A DNA stretch of 40,102 bases from Microvirga arabica (GTDB lineage: Bacteria > Pseudomonadota > Alphaproteobacteria > Rhizobiales > Beijerinckiaceae). The stretch is taken from assembly GCF_016811235.1 (NCBI RefSeq), contig NZ_JAFBID010000061.1, positions 1-40,102 on the forward strand, written 5' to 3'. Shown piece after piece: positions 15,288 through 25,189 of the stretch. Positions within the stretch are counted from its first letter, which is position 1, and each line of letters begins with the position of its first letter. A model generated the notes under the pieces. It was not told the origin of the DNA, did no database searches, and saw only the letters and a list, made by a program, of their open reading frames with translations. Both the position numbers and the translations under genes were made by a program.

Positions 15288-15695
15288 ATGCGGGAACTGA
15301 CGATTGCAGGGCTGGCGCGGGCGGGCGGCGTCGGGGTCGAGACCGTGCGGTACTACCAGCGGCGCGGACTGCTGGAGACGCCGGAACGCCTCGGCAGCCT
15401 GGGACACGGCAGCGGTGTGCGGCGCTACGGCGAGCAGGATGTCAGCCGGCTCCGGTTCATCCGCTCCGCGCAGGCGGCAGGGTTCACGCTGGAGCAGATC
15501 GCCGAGCTGATCGCTTTGGACGCGACCGATGACCGGACCCGTGCTCGCGAGCTGGCCAAGGAGCGCATCGCCGCGCTGGATGCCAAGATCGCCGAGATGA
15601 AGGCGGCCCGGGACGCGCTGTCGCGCCTTGCGCGGGCGTGTGATGACGGGTCAGGAGGACCCTGCCCCATCATCACAGCTTTCGAACCCTCGTAA
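15288..15695 (+). CDS. MerR-family regulator with a reduced cysteine set
   Basis: A 135-residue MerR-type protein: winged helix-turn-helix at 4-70 (LARAGGVGVETVRYYQRRGLL), then a dimer helix (about 75-115) and a metal-loop-like end with C118 and C126 in ARACDDGSGGPCPII. Mercury MerR uses three cysteines (C82, C117, C126); here the first is replaced near residue 80 (ALDATDD). The sensor may therefore bind another metal or form a disulfide. ATG 15288 is chosen because GGAG lies 7 nt upstream and family members start at this point; the ATG at 15270 falls within the operator. The divergent target is the glutaredoxin-MauE gene. Confidence 0.88.
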   Translation: MRELTIAGLARAGGVGVETVRYYQRRGLLETPERLGSLGHGSGVRRYGEQDVSRLRFIRSAQAAGFTLEQIAELIALDATDDRTRARELAKERIAALDAKIAEMKAARDALSRLARACDDGSGGPCPIITAFEPS

Positions 15696-15934
15696 GTGGT
15701 GGCTCTGCCCGTTCCATTGAAGGCACTTCCTGGCTACACTGCAAAAGTCCGGCAATCAGTCACTTGCCCGCCGACGTCCGCTGTCTCCTGAAAGCATCCG
15801 TGCAATCAGGAAGGCGAGAGGGTCGCGACCGGAAGCCAGCGCGAGGGCTCTAGCGCGTGCGGCGTCAGGAAATGCACTACTAAGGAACAGACACATCCTC
15901 GATTCCATTGGCTCACCGGTGAACGGATGGATCC

Positions 15935-16523
15935 ATGAACCTCAGCCAATCCGATCTTTTCCAGGCTGCCCCTGCCCTGCCCGAGGGGTTCCAATATCGG
16001 CTTGATTTCCTGACGGCGGACGAGGAGCACGAACTCGTGGAGCAGGTTGCGGCCTTGCCGTTCAAAGAGTTCGAGTTCCGGGGCTACCGCGGTAACCGGC
16101 GCGTCCTGTCGTTCGGCTGGCAGTACGACTTCAACCTGATGGAACTGCGGCAAAGCGAGGACATGCCAGAATTCCTGCTCCCATTGCGCGAGCGCGGCTC
16201 GCTTCGCGGGCCTTAGAACCGCTGAATTACAGCATGTCCTTCTGACGGAATATGCAGCTGGCGCTGGGATTGGCTGGCACAAGGACAGGCCCATGTTCGC
16301 CGAGGTGGTTGGCATCTCGCTCGGATCACCGTGCGTGTTTCGCTTCAGGCGTAAGGTGGGTTCCGAGTGGGAGCGCGCGTCCGTCGTCACGGAGCCTCGC
16401 TCTGCGTATCTGCTGCAGGGCCCCTCCCGAACGGAATGGGAGCACAGCATCCCGGCCGTGGATAGCCTGCGCTACTCGATCACCTTCAGAAACTTCAAAC
16501 CTTCACACCAGCCTGAACGGTGA
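15935..16523 (+). pseudogene. alkB-like 2OG-Fe(II) oxygenase gene, frameshifted
   Basis: Residues 1-88 or so (ending PEFLLPLRER) and the downstream frame from GIGWHKDRPMF to YSITFRNF together make one complete AlkB-like protein of about 195 residues. The iron ligands H and D (GWHKD), the second histidine (WEHSIP) and the 2OG arginine (TFR) are all in the second frame. Removing one base near 16196 restores a continuous frame reading RERARFAGLRTAELQHVLLT. AlkB-like enzymes repair alkylated nucleic acids by oxidative demethylation. Either the gene is newly dead or the base is a sequencing error. The start ATG 15935 has no strong ribosome site. Confidence 0.85.
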
Positions 16524-16600
16524 GAATGGGACTGCCGAGCCAGCAGCCTGACAGGTCATGATCTCGCAAGTGTGCATCTGGCGCTTGGACCAGATACTGT

Positions 16601-17470
16601 TCACCTCGCCATCTTCTGCAGCTCCGACCAGTGACGATGTGATATATGCCCGCCCCGCGCAGTATGTCGTTGGTAGGCTCCGGAATGAGCCCGCGCTTGC
16701 CGGTCACCAGCGCAGCCCCGACCCCGCCGGCCGCACCACCAATGGAGGTGGCGATGCGTTGGGTGAGCGCATTGCGGGCCTCGTCCACATGGGCGGCCAA
16801 TCGCAGGGACCAATCCGGCGGGCTCTGAGGATCGACCCGCCGCACCGGGTCCCACCATGGAGCCGACGGCGCCGATGCCCTTGTAGTAGGCATCCCGGGC
16901 GAAGTCGTAGCCGCCGGGCCACGCCGCTTCCGGTGGCGGCAGCAGACGGGCGGTGCCGGTGACGAACTGCCCGGCCGTCAACCCTACGCCGGCGCGCACG
17001 GAGACGCGCATGAGACGCGGGCGTTCAGCCCCCGCAACATCCTTCATCTGCACGATCCGGATAAGGAGTCTTTGCCCTTCCTCCCGATCTTCAACCGCCT
17101 CGATAAAACCGGCAATGGTCGTGATGGTGATGCCGGTGAGAGCCGGAGCAGCGACGCTCCGGGTGCGGATCACGCCAGCCGAAAATCCTGCAAAGACGGC
17201 TGACAGCGCAATCATGGCGATAAAAGCCGTCATGTTCCGGCGCAGGGCGATTGCCGCCGCACTGCAAATTCCACACGCTCTCAACGGTGCCCAGAGAGCC
17301 GGCGCACCATCGGCCTGCAAGAACAGGAGTATGCCGATGCCGAAACCGACGGGAAGCCAGGGGAAGAGGCGGCGCTGCTCGATTTCGCAGGTGATGGCTT
17401 TCGACAGCCAACCGCGCCCGTCGAGGAGCCTCCACTCGATGCTCGTGCTCCAGGACCGAGGCAAAGCCAT
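16601..17470 (-). pseudogene. comEC: comEC/rec2 remnant, frameshifted and truncated
   Basis: The frame from 17470 encodes the N-terminal part of ComEC, the DNA-uptake channel: hydrophobic segments (about 36-50 and 83-103), then the soluble domain with LLPPPEAAWPGGYDFARDAYYKGIGAVG. Near 16840-16856 the matching sequence moves to another frame (VDPQSPPDWSLRLAAHVDEA, then VTGKRGLIPEPTNDILRGAG). Similarity ends at about 16640, where the large membrane competence domain should begin. About 285 of roughly 700-800 residues remain. It is divergent from gltX, a neighbour often seen for comEC in this order, so this was the native gene, cut by whatever brought the accessory region. Confidence 0.8.
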
Positions 17471-17662
17471 GACCCGCGCGGCACTGCGCGAGATCGGCCA
17501 AGTCTTTCCTCGGTTCTTCCATCACGGCTTCGGCTTAACGCGGGTTCGGTTGCATGCTAGACGACCGCACGCTCCGGCCCAAGCCGCCCTGTGGATTGAG
17601 TCGGAAGGCTGCGGCAGCCCGGCCGCGCGCCCTTAGGTTTCTTTAGTCAAGGTTCCCCTGCG

Positions 17663-19093
17663 ATGACCGTCGTCACCCGCTTCGCCCCCTCTCCCACCGG
17701 CTTTCTCCATATCGGAGGCGGACGCACGGCCCTGTTCAACTGGCTCTACGCCAAGCGGCATGGGGGCAAGATGCTGCTGCGCATCGAGGACACGGACCGG
17801 GAGCGCTCAACGGACGCTGCCATCGCGGCCATTCTCGATGGCCTGCAATGGCTCGGCCTCGATTGGGATGGTGACGTGGTCTATCAGTTCTCCCGCGCCG
17901 CCCGTCACAAGGAGGTGGCCGAGAGCCTGCTGGCCCAGGGCCGCGCCTATTACTGCTATGCCTCCCAGCAGGAGCTGGAGGAGATGCGCGAATCCGCCCG
18001 CAAGGAGGGCAGGCCCTTGCGCTATGACGGCCGCTGGCGTGATCGTGATCCGTCCGAGGCTCCCAAGGACGTGAAGCCGGTGATCCGCCTGAAGGCGCCC
18101 ACCGAGGGCGAGACTGTGGTCGAGGATGAGGTCCAGGGCCGCGTGGTGTGGCAGAACAAGGATCTCGACGACCTCGTGCTTCTGCGATCCGACGGCACGC
18201 CCACCTACATGCTGGCCGTCGTGGTGGACGATCACGACATGAACGTGACGCATGTCATCCGCGGCGATGATCATCTCACCAATGCGGCCCGGCAGACGCA
18301 GATCTACCAGGCCTTGGGTTGGGACGTGCCGAAGATGGCGCATATTCCCCTCATCCACGGGCCCGATGGGGCCAAACTCTCCAAGCGCCATGGTGCATTG
18401 GGCGTCGAAGCCTATCGCAGCATGGGATATTTGCCGGAGGCCGTACGCAACTATCTGGTGCGCCTCGGCTGGAGCCATGGCGACCAGGAGATCTTCTCCA
18501 CCCAGGAGATGATCGACGCTTTCGATCTCGGCAGCATCGGCCGCTCGCCGGCCCGCTTTGACTTTGCCAAGCTCGAGAACCTCAACGGGCATTACATGCG
18601 CCAATCCGATGACGAGCGGCTGGTGCAGGCTTTGGAGGACCTGCTGCCGGAGCTGGACAAGGACGAGCACCATCTCGGCCGGACCTTCAAGCCGGCTCTG
18701 CGGCAGAAGCTGACCGCCGCCATGCCGGGCCTCAAGGAGCGTGCCAAAACCCTCGTGGAGCTCCTCGACAGCGCCTATTACCTCTATGCCCAGCGGCCGC
18801 TTCATCTGGATGAGAAAGCAGCGAGCCTGCTGTCAGATGGGCGCGCTCGTCTGGTCGGCATTGCCGAGAAGCTCGAGGCCATTTCCGACTGGTCGGCCCA
18901 GAGCGTGGAAGCGGTCGTTCGCGAGCATGCGGAGGCTCTCGGGGCAAAGCTCGGCCAGGTGGCGCAGCCGCTCCGGGCGGCTCTGACCGGCCGCGCGACA
19001 TCGCCAGGTCTGTTCGATGTCATGGCGGTTCTCGGTAAGGACGAAACCCTGTTGCGGCTGCGCGACCAGACCAAGGATGCGCCCGCTGCATAG
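17663..19093 (+). CDS. gltX: Glutamyl-tRNA synthetase
   Basis: A 476-residue class I aminoacyl-tRNA synthetase that charges tRNA-Glu (or tRNA-Gln for later amidation) in the cytoplasm. The N-terminus FAPSPTGFLHIGGGRTALFN has the HIGH-type motif at 16-19, and the KMSKS-type loop is KLSKR at 238-242. The anticodon-binding C-terminal part follows. Length is normal. The start ATG at 17663 is fixed by the conserved RFAPSPTG opening. Many alphaproteobacteria have two GltX forms, so this may be one of two. It is separated by 170 bp from gltA. Confidence 0.95.
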   Translation: MTVVTRFAPSPTGFLHIGGGRTALFNWLYAKRHGGKMLLRIEDTDRERSTDAAIAAILDGLQWLGLDWDGDVVYQFSRAARHKEVAESLLAQGRAYYCYASQQELEEMRESARKEGRPLRYDGRWRDRDPSEAPKDVKPVIRLKAPTEGETVVEDEVQGRVVWQNKDLDDLVLLRSDGTPTYMLAVVVDDHDMNVTHVIRGDDHLTNAARQTQIYQALGWDVPKMAHIPLIHGPDGAKLSKRHGALGVEAYRSMGYLPEAVRNYLVRLGWSHGDQEIFSTQEMIDAFDLGSIGRSPARFDFAKLENLNGHYMRQSDDERLVQALEDLLPELDKDEHHLGRTFKPALRQKLTAAMPGLKERAKTLVELLDSAYYLYAQRPLHLDEKAASLLSDGRARLVGIAEKLEAISDWSAQSVEAVVREHAEALGAKLGQVAQPLRAALTGRATSPGLFDVMAVLGKDETLLRLRDQTKDAPAA

Positions 19094-19263
19094 CGGGTAA
19101 ATCTCGCCTTTAGACGTGCTTGCCCCCTCCCTACGGATAAGCTACCGAAGGCGCCATAAACCGACCGACCGGCAAACCCTGGTTCGGCAGCCCCGAGGGC
19201 CCTACTCCGCTCCCCCGGTTGCTCTAGGTTCTGCCCGGCCTCCTTTTGAAAGGGCCATGACGC

Positions 19264-20556
<1,293 letters not shown>

Positions 20557-20580
20557 GAAGCGTTCGAGACGATGAACAGA

Positions 20581-20604
20581 AAAGGGGCCGAAAGGCCCCT
20601 TTTT
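20581..20604. terminator. Rho-independent terminator of gltA (likely bidirectional)
   Basis: A 9-bp stem (AAAGGGGCC with GGCCCCTTT) with a GAAA loop is followed by TTTTT on the plus strand. The A-run before the stem gives U residues on the minus strand as well, so it can end both gltA and the converging lpx genes. It lies 24 bp after the gltA stop. Confidence 0.92.
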
Positions 20605-20628
20605 CGTATCTGCGTCATCGGACCAGCG

Positions 20629-20727
20629 TGTCATTCCCGGCCGGAGCGCAGCGGAGGGGAAGGGGAACCATAACACCGCGCCTGATCGTGGATCCCCTTC
20701 CCGGCCTGTGGGCCGCCGGGGATGACA
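20629..20727. repeat. REP-like palindromic repeat
   Basis: TGTCATTCCCGGC at 20629 and GCCGGGGATGACA at 20715-20727 form an inverted pair with a GC-rich interior. This is the common REP-type unit of Rhizobiales (GTCATCCCGG...CCGGGATGAC). Related units occur at 35567-35652. It lies between the converging gltA and lpxB genes. Confidence 0.7.
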
Positions 20728-20738
20728 GACAGGAAGCG

Positions 20739-21917
20739 CTACGCCTTTCCTTTGGATGACAGCACCTCTTCCACAATTCGCGCTGCTCGTTCGCTCGGAA
20801 CCTCGTCCCCGATCTTCATGAGAGTGTCGAGCTTGCCGAAGGCCTCGATCTGTTTCTTGCGCTCCGGTGTGTCGCTGAGCAGGGGCAGGAGTGCATCGGC
20901 CAGCTTTTCCGGCGTACAGTCCCATTGGATCAGTTCAGGGATGACATTCTCACCGAGCACCAGGTTCGTGAGCACGATGGAAGGCGCCTTGATCAGGTAT
21001 TTCAGCACTTCCTCGATCTTCGAGACCCGGTAGGCTACGACCAATGGTACACCCGAAAGCCCCAGTTCCAAGGTGACAGTGCCGGAAGCGGCAAGCGCCA
21101 CATCAGCCTGCCGGAAAGCAGCCCACTTGGCTGCCTCACCCTCGACGATATGAGGCCTCACACTCCAGTTGTCTGCCATGGCTCGAATTTCTTCCGCAAC
21201 ATGCGAAACCGCCGGGATCGTCACCTCGAAAGGATGCGCCGAGCGCTCCTGCAGCAGCGCTAAAGCCTTGCCAAACGGCTCCATCAAGCGGCTCACCTCC
21301 GAGCGGCGACTGCCGGGCAGGACGAGCAGCTTGAGCGGCTGCCCCTCTATGCGCTGCCGCTCTCCAGGCAAGGGCCTGATCTCATTCAGACGCTCGATGA
21401 GTGGATGTCCGACATAGGTTGTCGGCGGGCCGCCCAGGCGCCGATGCGCCTCGGGCTCGAAGGGCAGAAGCGCCAGAAGGTGATCCACGTAGGCCCGCAT
21501 CTTCGGCGCGCGTCCGGGGCGCCATGCCCAGACCGACGGACTGACGTAATCGACGATGGGAATGCCCGGCGCGCGCTGGCGTACGGCCTTGGCAACGCGA
21601 TGCGTAAAGTCCGGGCTGTCGATGATGACGAGCATATTGGGCCTTGCCGCCACCACGGCGTCTGCCGTCATCCGGATGCGCTTCAAGATGGCCGGCAGCC
21701 GCGCGATTACGGCGGAAATGCCCATGACGGCGATTTCCTCCAAGGGGAAGAGACTGCTCAGGCCTTCCTTTGCCATGGCATGCCCGCCGACACCGCCGAA
21801 GCGCAGGCGCTCAGCTCCGAGCCGCGCCTTCAGGGAGCGCATCAGCTTGGCACCGAGCTGATCGCCGGATTCCTCGCCCGATACGATCCAGATCGTCAGC
21901 GGCTCATTCTCAGCCAA
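20739..21917 (-). CDS. lpxB: Lipid-A-disaccharide synthase
   Basis: A 392-residue GT19-type glycosyltransferase that joins lipid X and UDP-diacylglucosamine at the inner face of the inner membrane. Diagnostic segments are IVSGEESGDQLGAKLM near the start, IDSPDFTHRVAKAVR, YVSPSVWAWRPGR and YVGHPLIE. The likely start is TTG at 21917, overlapping the lpxI stop by 8 bp; no in-frame ATG or GTG is closer, and the upstream frame loses similarity. It is the last gene of the lpxD-fabZ-lpxA-lpxI-lpxB cluster. Confidence 0.93.
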   Translation of the reverse strand: MAENEPLTIWIVSGEESGDQLGAKLMRSLKARLGAERLRFGGVGGHAMAKEGLSSLFPLEEIAVMGISAVIARLPAILKRIRMTADAVVAARPNMLVIIDSPDFTHRVAKAVRQRAPGIPIVDYVSPSVWAWRPGRAPKMRAYVDHLLALLPFEPEAHRRLGGPPTTYVGHPLIERLNEIRPLPGERQRIEGQPLKLLVLPGSRRSEVSRLMEPFGKALALLQERSAHPFEVTIPAVSHVAEEIRAMADNWSVRPHIVEGEAAKWAAFRQADVALAASGTVTLELGLSGVPLVVAYRVSKIEEVLKYLIKAPSIVLTNLVLGENVIPELIQWDCTPEKLADALLPLLSDTPERKKQIEAFGKLDTLMKIGDEVPSERAARIVEEVLSSKGKA

Positions 21918-22776
21918 GAGGCATCTCCATCCACGGCAGGCTAACGGCAATGAGGAAGACGCCAAGGCGGTCGGCCGTGCGCAGGGTTTCCTCCTGCTCC
22001 AGCACGAAGGTCGACCCAGCACCGATGGCGATCCCGGAGAGGCCCGCCTTGGCGGCCTCCGCCACGGTGCGCGGGCCGATGGTCGGCATGTCGACCCGCA
22101 GGTCCTGACCGCGCTTGGCGGCCTTGATCAGCACCCCGCCCTCCTCACGCCGGCGCAGGCCGAACCAGGACTGGCGCAAGCTCCTCACCCGCCGGATCAT
22201 CCGGTCGGTGCCTTCCGGCCCCTCGATGGCGAGCACATGCCTGCGATCGACGACGGCACCCTGCCCGATATCGAAGTCCGAGAGCGAAGCGAGGAGCTCC
22301 AGCCCGAAGGTAATGGCCTCACGGTCATCGGCTCCCGGCTGCCGAGCACCGGTGAGCGTGCGGGAGGCCACGAGGTCGGGAGCAAGCTCATGGGCACCGA
22401 CAACCCGGTGCCCACGCTCTTCGAGCAGCATCACGGCGCCGCGCAGCACCTGATCGTCCCCACGGGCGATGACCTCCTTCACCTCGTGCATGTTGCGCAG
22501 CAGGGAATAGGCGCTCAGCAGCGCGGAAAAGCCGGGCCGGCGCACGGCCCCGACCAGGGAGACGGCCTGCGGCCGCCAGCCCTCGAGAGTGCTCATGATG
22601 GTCTTGAGATCGAGAAGATCGACCGTGGCATGGGCGCGGCGCTGCAGCTCGGCTTCCGCGAAGCCGCGGAAAGCCAGGACCCGGACGTCCTGCCCCGTCC
22701 GCTCCAGATGGCTCAAGAGCTGGATGGGAAGCTGCCCGGCCCCGGCGAGGATTGCAATGGGGCCCTGTGGCATCAT
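21910..22776 (-). CDS. lpxI: UDP-2,3-diacylglucosamine diphosphatase LpxI
   Basis: A 288-residue protein of the LpxI (DUF1009) family, which makes lipid X from UDP-2,3-diacylglucosamine in bacteria without LpxH. The opening IAILAGAGQLPIQL, the middle VVDRRHVLAIEGPEGTDRMIRR and the end DMPTIGPRTVAEAAKAGLSG are typical. The substrate step lies between LpxD/LpxC products and LpxB, in agreement with its place. It starts at ATG 22776 (a second ATG follows at once) and overlaps lpxA by 4 bp (ATGA). Confidence 0.93.
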   Translation of the reverse strand: MMPQGPIAILAGAGQLPIQLLSHLERTGQDVRVLAFRGFAEAELQRRAHATVDLLDLKTIMSTLEGWRPQAVSLVGAVRRPGFSALLSAYSLLRNMHEVKEVIARGDDQVLRGAVMLLEERGHRVVGAHELAPDLVASRTLTGARQPGADDREAITFGLELLASLSDFDIGQGAVVDRRHVLAIEGPEGTDRMIRRVRSLRQSWFGLRRREEGGVLIKAAKRGQDLRVDMPTIGPRTVAEAAKAGLSGIAIGAGSTFVLEQEETLRTADRLGVFLIAVSLPWMEMPLG

Positions 22777-23582
22777 CCGGAGGAGCTGACGGGATCCCGT
22801 GGCGTGCAGATCGCGCGATCCTTGCCCTCGCGGATGAAGTCCAGGATCTCGTGCACGAAGGGATGGCTGTCGAACTCGCCGGCGACATCCTCGACGCGCT
22901 CGGACAAGGTGCCCTCATCGGCGAAGAGGAGGCGATACGCACGGCGGATGTCGTGGATCTGCTCACGGGTGAAGCCGCGGCGGCGCAGGCCGATGATATT
23001 GAGGCCGGCAAGATGCGCCCGGTTCCCCATGGCCATGCCATACGGGATCAGATCGTTCTCCAGGCCCGACATGCCGCCCACGAAAGCGTGGGAGCCGACG
23101 CGGGCGAACTGGATCACCGCGGAGCCGCCGCCGAAGATGACGAAATTGCCCACCGTGACGTGGCCTGCCAGCATGACGTTGTTGGACAGGATGCAGTCGT
23201 TCCCGACCTTGGTGTCGTGCCCCACATGGGAGCCCGCCAGGAAAGCGCAGCGATCGCCGATGACCGTGCGAAGGCCACCGCCCTCGGTGCCGGGGTTCAT
23301 GGTTACGCCTTCGCGGATCATGCAGTCGGCGCCGATCTCGAGCGTGGAGGCCTCGCCCTTGTACTTCAGATCCTGCGGAATGTGGCCGATGGAGGCGAAG
23401 GGAAAGATCCGCGTCCGGGGGCCGATGGTGGTGCGCCCCACCAGGGCCACATGGCTGATGAGCTGGCAGCCTTCGCCGAGTTCCACTTCGGGCCCTACGG
23501 TGCAGAAGGGGCCGATCTTGACGCCCGGTCCGATCTTGGCTCCGTCCTCGACCACGGCGCTCGGGTGAATCACCGTTTCCAT
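22773..23582 (-). CDS. lpxA: UDP-N-acetylglucosamine acyltransferase
   Basis: A 269-residue left-handed beta-helix acyltransferase that starts lipid A synthesis by moving a 3-hydroxyacyl chain from ACP to UDP-GlcNAc. Hexapeptide repeats run from about 6 to 190 (IHPSAVVEDGAKIGPGVKIG). The catalytic histidine is H122 in SHVGHDTKVGND. The helical C-terminus (FTREQIHDIRRAYRLLF) follows. ATG at 23582 shares one base with the fabZ stop; upstream codons in the same frame have no similarity. Confidence 0.95.
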   Translation of the reverse strand: METVIHPSAVVEDGAKIGPGVKIGPFCTVGPEVELGEGCQLISHVALVGRTTIGPRTRIFPFASIGHIPQDLKYKGEASTLEIGADCMIREGVTMNPGTEGGGLRTVIGDRCAFLAGSHVGHDTKVGNDCILSNNVMLAGHVTVGNFVIFGGGSAVIQFARVGSHAFVGGMSGLENDLIPYGMAMGNRAHLAGLNIIGLRRRGFTREQIHDIRRAYRLLFADEGTLSERVEDVAGEFDSHPFVHEILDFIREGKDRAICTPRDPVSSSG

Positions 23583-24046
23583 CAGTCGTTCACCAGCATG
23601 GCGCTGACCTCGGCCTCGCACACGAGCTTGCCGTCCACCTTCGCCTCGCCCTTGTACCACCACATGTTGCGGCGGTTGTTCAGCTTGCGCATGTGGAACT
23701 CGACCCGGTCGCCCGGCTCCACCGGCTTACGGAACTTCACCTTGTCGATCGTCATGAAAAACACCTGCTTGGGCTTGGCCTGCTCGGCCATCTTGGCCTT
23801 CACGCAGATCGCTCCCGCCGTCTGAGCCATGGCCTCGATCAGAAAAACGCCCGGAAAGATCGGGCGCGAGGGAAAGTGGCCCGTGAATTGTGGCTCATTG
23901 AAGGTGACGTTCTTGATGCCGATGCATGAGTTGTCGCCGTCGATCTCGATGATCTTGTCGACCAGGAGAAAGGGATACCGGTGCGGCAGAAGCTCCAGGA
24001 TCTCCATGATATCGGCGGTTTGAAGCGTGGTGGGCGCTTCGGACAT
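23582..24046 (-). CDS. fabZ: 3-hydroxyacyl-ACP dehydratase
   Basis: A 154-residue hot-dog-fold enzyme that removes water from 3-hydroxyacyl-ACP in fatty acid elongation. The catalytic pair is H57 (FTGHFPSRPIFPG) and E71 (LIEAMAQTAG). Its location between lpxD and lpxA is the usual one and links membrane phospholipid and lipid A supply, since both draw on the same 3-hydroxyacyl-ACP pool. ATG at 24046. Confidence 0.96.
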   Translation of the reverse strand: MSEAPTTLQTADIMEILELLPHRYPFLLVDKIIEIDGDNSCIGIKNVTFNEPQFTGHFPSRPIFPGVFLIEAMAQTAGAICVKAKMAEQAKPKQVFFMTIDKVKFRKPVEPGDRVEFHMRKLNNRRNMWWYKGEAKVDGKLVCEAEVSAMLVND

Positions 24047-24086
24047 GACGGGAACTCCGAACGGTGGGTAATAACTTCAAAGAGCG

Positions 24087-25151
24087 TTATGAAGACGCAT
24101 CGTCGTCTTTGGCGGAATCGCCCCCGGATGCAAGCTTTTTCAGGGCCGTAATCTCGCGGAACCATTCGCGCATGGGACGGGCCGGAATGCCGCCCCAACG
24201 GGCTCCCGGCGGAACATCGCCATTCACGCCGCTGGTGGCGGCGATCTGGGCGCCCATGCCGATCCGCACATGGCCCTTCACGGCCACCTGACCGCCGATG
24301 GCCACATAATCCTCGATGGTGGTCGAGCCGGCGATGCCGACCTGGGCCACGATCACGCAGTGGCGGCCGATCACCACGTTGTGGGCGATCTGGACGAGGT
24401 TATCGATCTTGGTGCCCTCGCCGATCACCGTGTCGCGGCTCGCGCCCCGGTCGACCGTGGTATTCGCCCCGATCTCCACGTCGTCCTGGATGATGACGCG
24501 CCCGACCTGCGGCACCTTCAGATGCCCCTGCGGTCCCATGGCAAAGCCGAAGCCGTCCTGCCCGATCCTGACACCCGGATGGAGAATGACCCGGTTTCCA
24601 AGATAGGCATGAGTGACGGTCACATTCGCCCCGATGGAGCAGTCGCGCCCGATCTTCACATTGGCTCCGATCACGGAGTGGGCGCCGATCAGGGTGCCCG
24701 ACCCGATCTCCGCATGCGGCCCGATGACAGCGCCCGGATCGACACGCACGCCGTGCTCCAGCCTTGCTGAGGGATGGACGAAGGAGCCTGGGGAGATCCC
24801 GGTGGCCGCAAAGGACGATTCCGGCCGCATGGCCGACGGGAACAGGATCGCCAGCACCTGGGCGAAAACCCGGTATGCCTGGGGCGTGACAAGAGCGACC
24901 GTGCCGGACGGCACCTTGGACGCATAGCGGGGCGTCACCAGGCAGGCTGCGGCCTGAGTGGCCGCCAAGGCCCCGACATAGGCAGGGTTGTCCATATAGG
25001 CGAGATCGCCCGGGCCTGCGCTCTCAAGGGGAGCAACCCCACGAAGCAAAAACTCCCCGTCGGTGCCGTCGGGGAGCGTTACATGGGCCATCTCCGCCAC
25101 CTGACGCAGGTTCAACGCCTGGCTTTGCGGGAAGAAATTCGATTCAGCCAT
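24087..25151 (-). CDS. lpxD: UDP-3-O-(3-hydroxyacyl)glucosamine N-acyltransferase
   Basis: A 354-residue trimeric acyltransferase for the third step of lipid A synthesis. The N-terminal uridine-binding part (about 1-115, with GVAPLESAGPGDLAYMDNP) precedes a hexapeptide beta-helix (about 117-320). The catalytic histidine is H257 in NLVQIAHNVVIG. ATG at 25151 was chosen for the family N-terminus; the open frame upstream overlaps the bamA end. It is separated from bamA by 38 bp holding a hairpin. Confidence 0.95.
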   Translation of the reverse strand: MAESNFFPQSQALNLRQVAEMAHVTLPDGTDGEFLLRGVAPLESAGPGDLAYMDNPAYVGALAATQAAACLVTPRYASKVPSGTVALVTPQAYRVFAQVLAILFPSAMRPESSFAATGISPGSFVHPSARLEHGVRVDPGAVIGPHAEIGSGTLIGAHSVIGANVKIGRDCSIGANVTVTHAYLGNRVILHPGVRIGQDGFGFAMGPQGHLKVPQVGRVIIQDDVEIGANTTVDRGASRDTVIGEGTKIDNLVQIAHNVVIGRHCVIVAQVGIAGSTTIEDYVAIGGQVAVKGHVRIGMGAQIAATSGVNGDVPPGARWGGIPARPMREWFREITALKKLASGGDSAKDDDASS

Positions 25152-25162
25152 GAAGAATAAGT

Positions 25163-25184
25163 GAGGGCGCCTTTCGGCGCCCTC
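25163..25184 (-). terminator. Hairpin between bamA and lpxD
   Basis: A perfect 9-bp stem (25163-25171 with 25176-25184) has a GAAA tetraloop on the minus strand and is followed by ACTTATTCTTC. With little uridine it is probably a partial terminator or processing signal that sets the ratio of bamA to lpx transcripts. Confidence 0.6.
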
Positions 25185-25189
25185 CCCGA

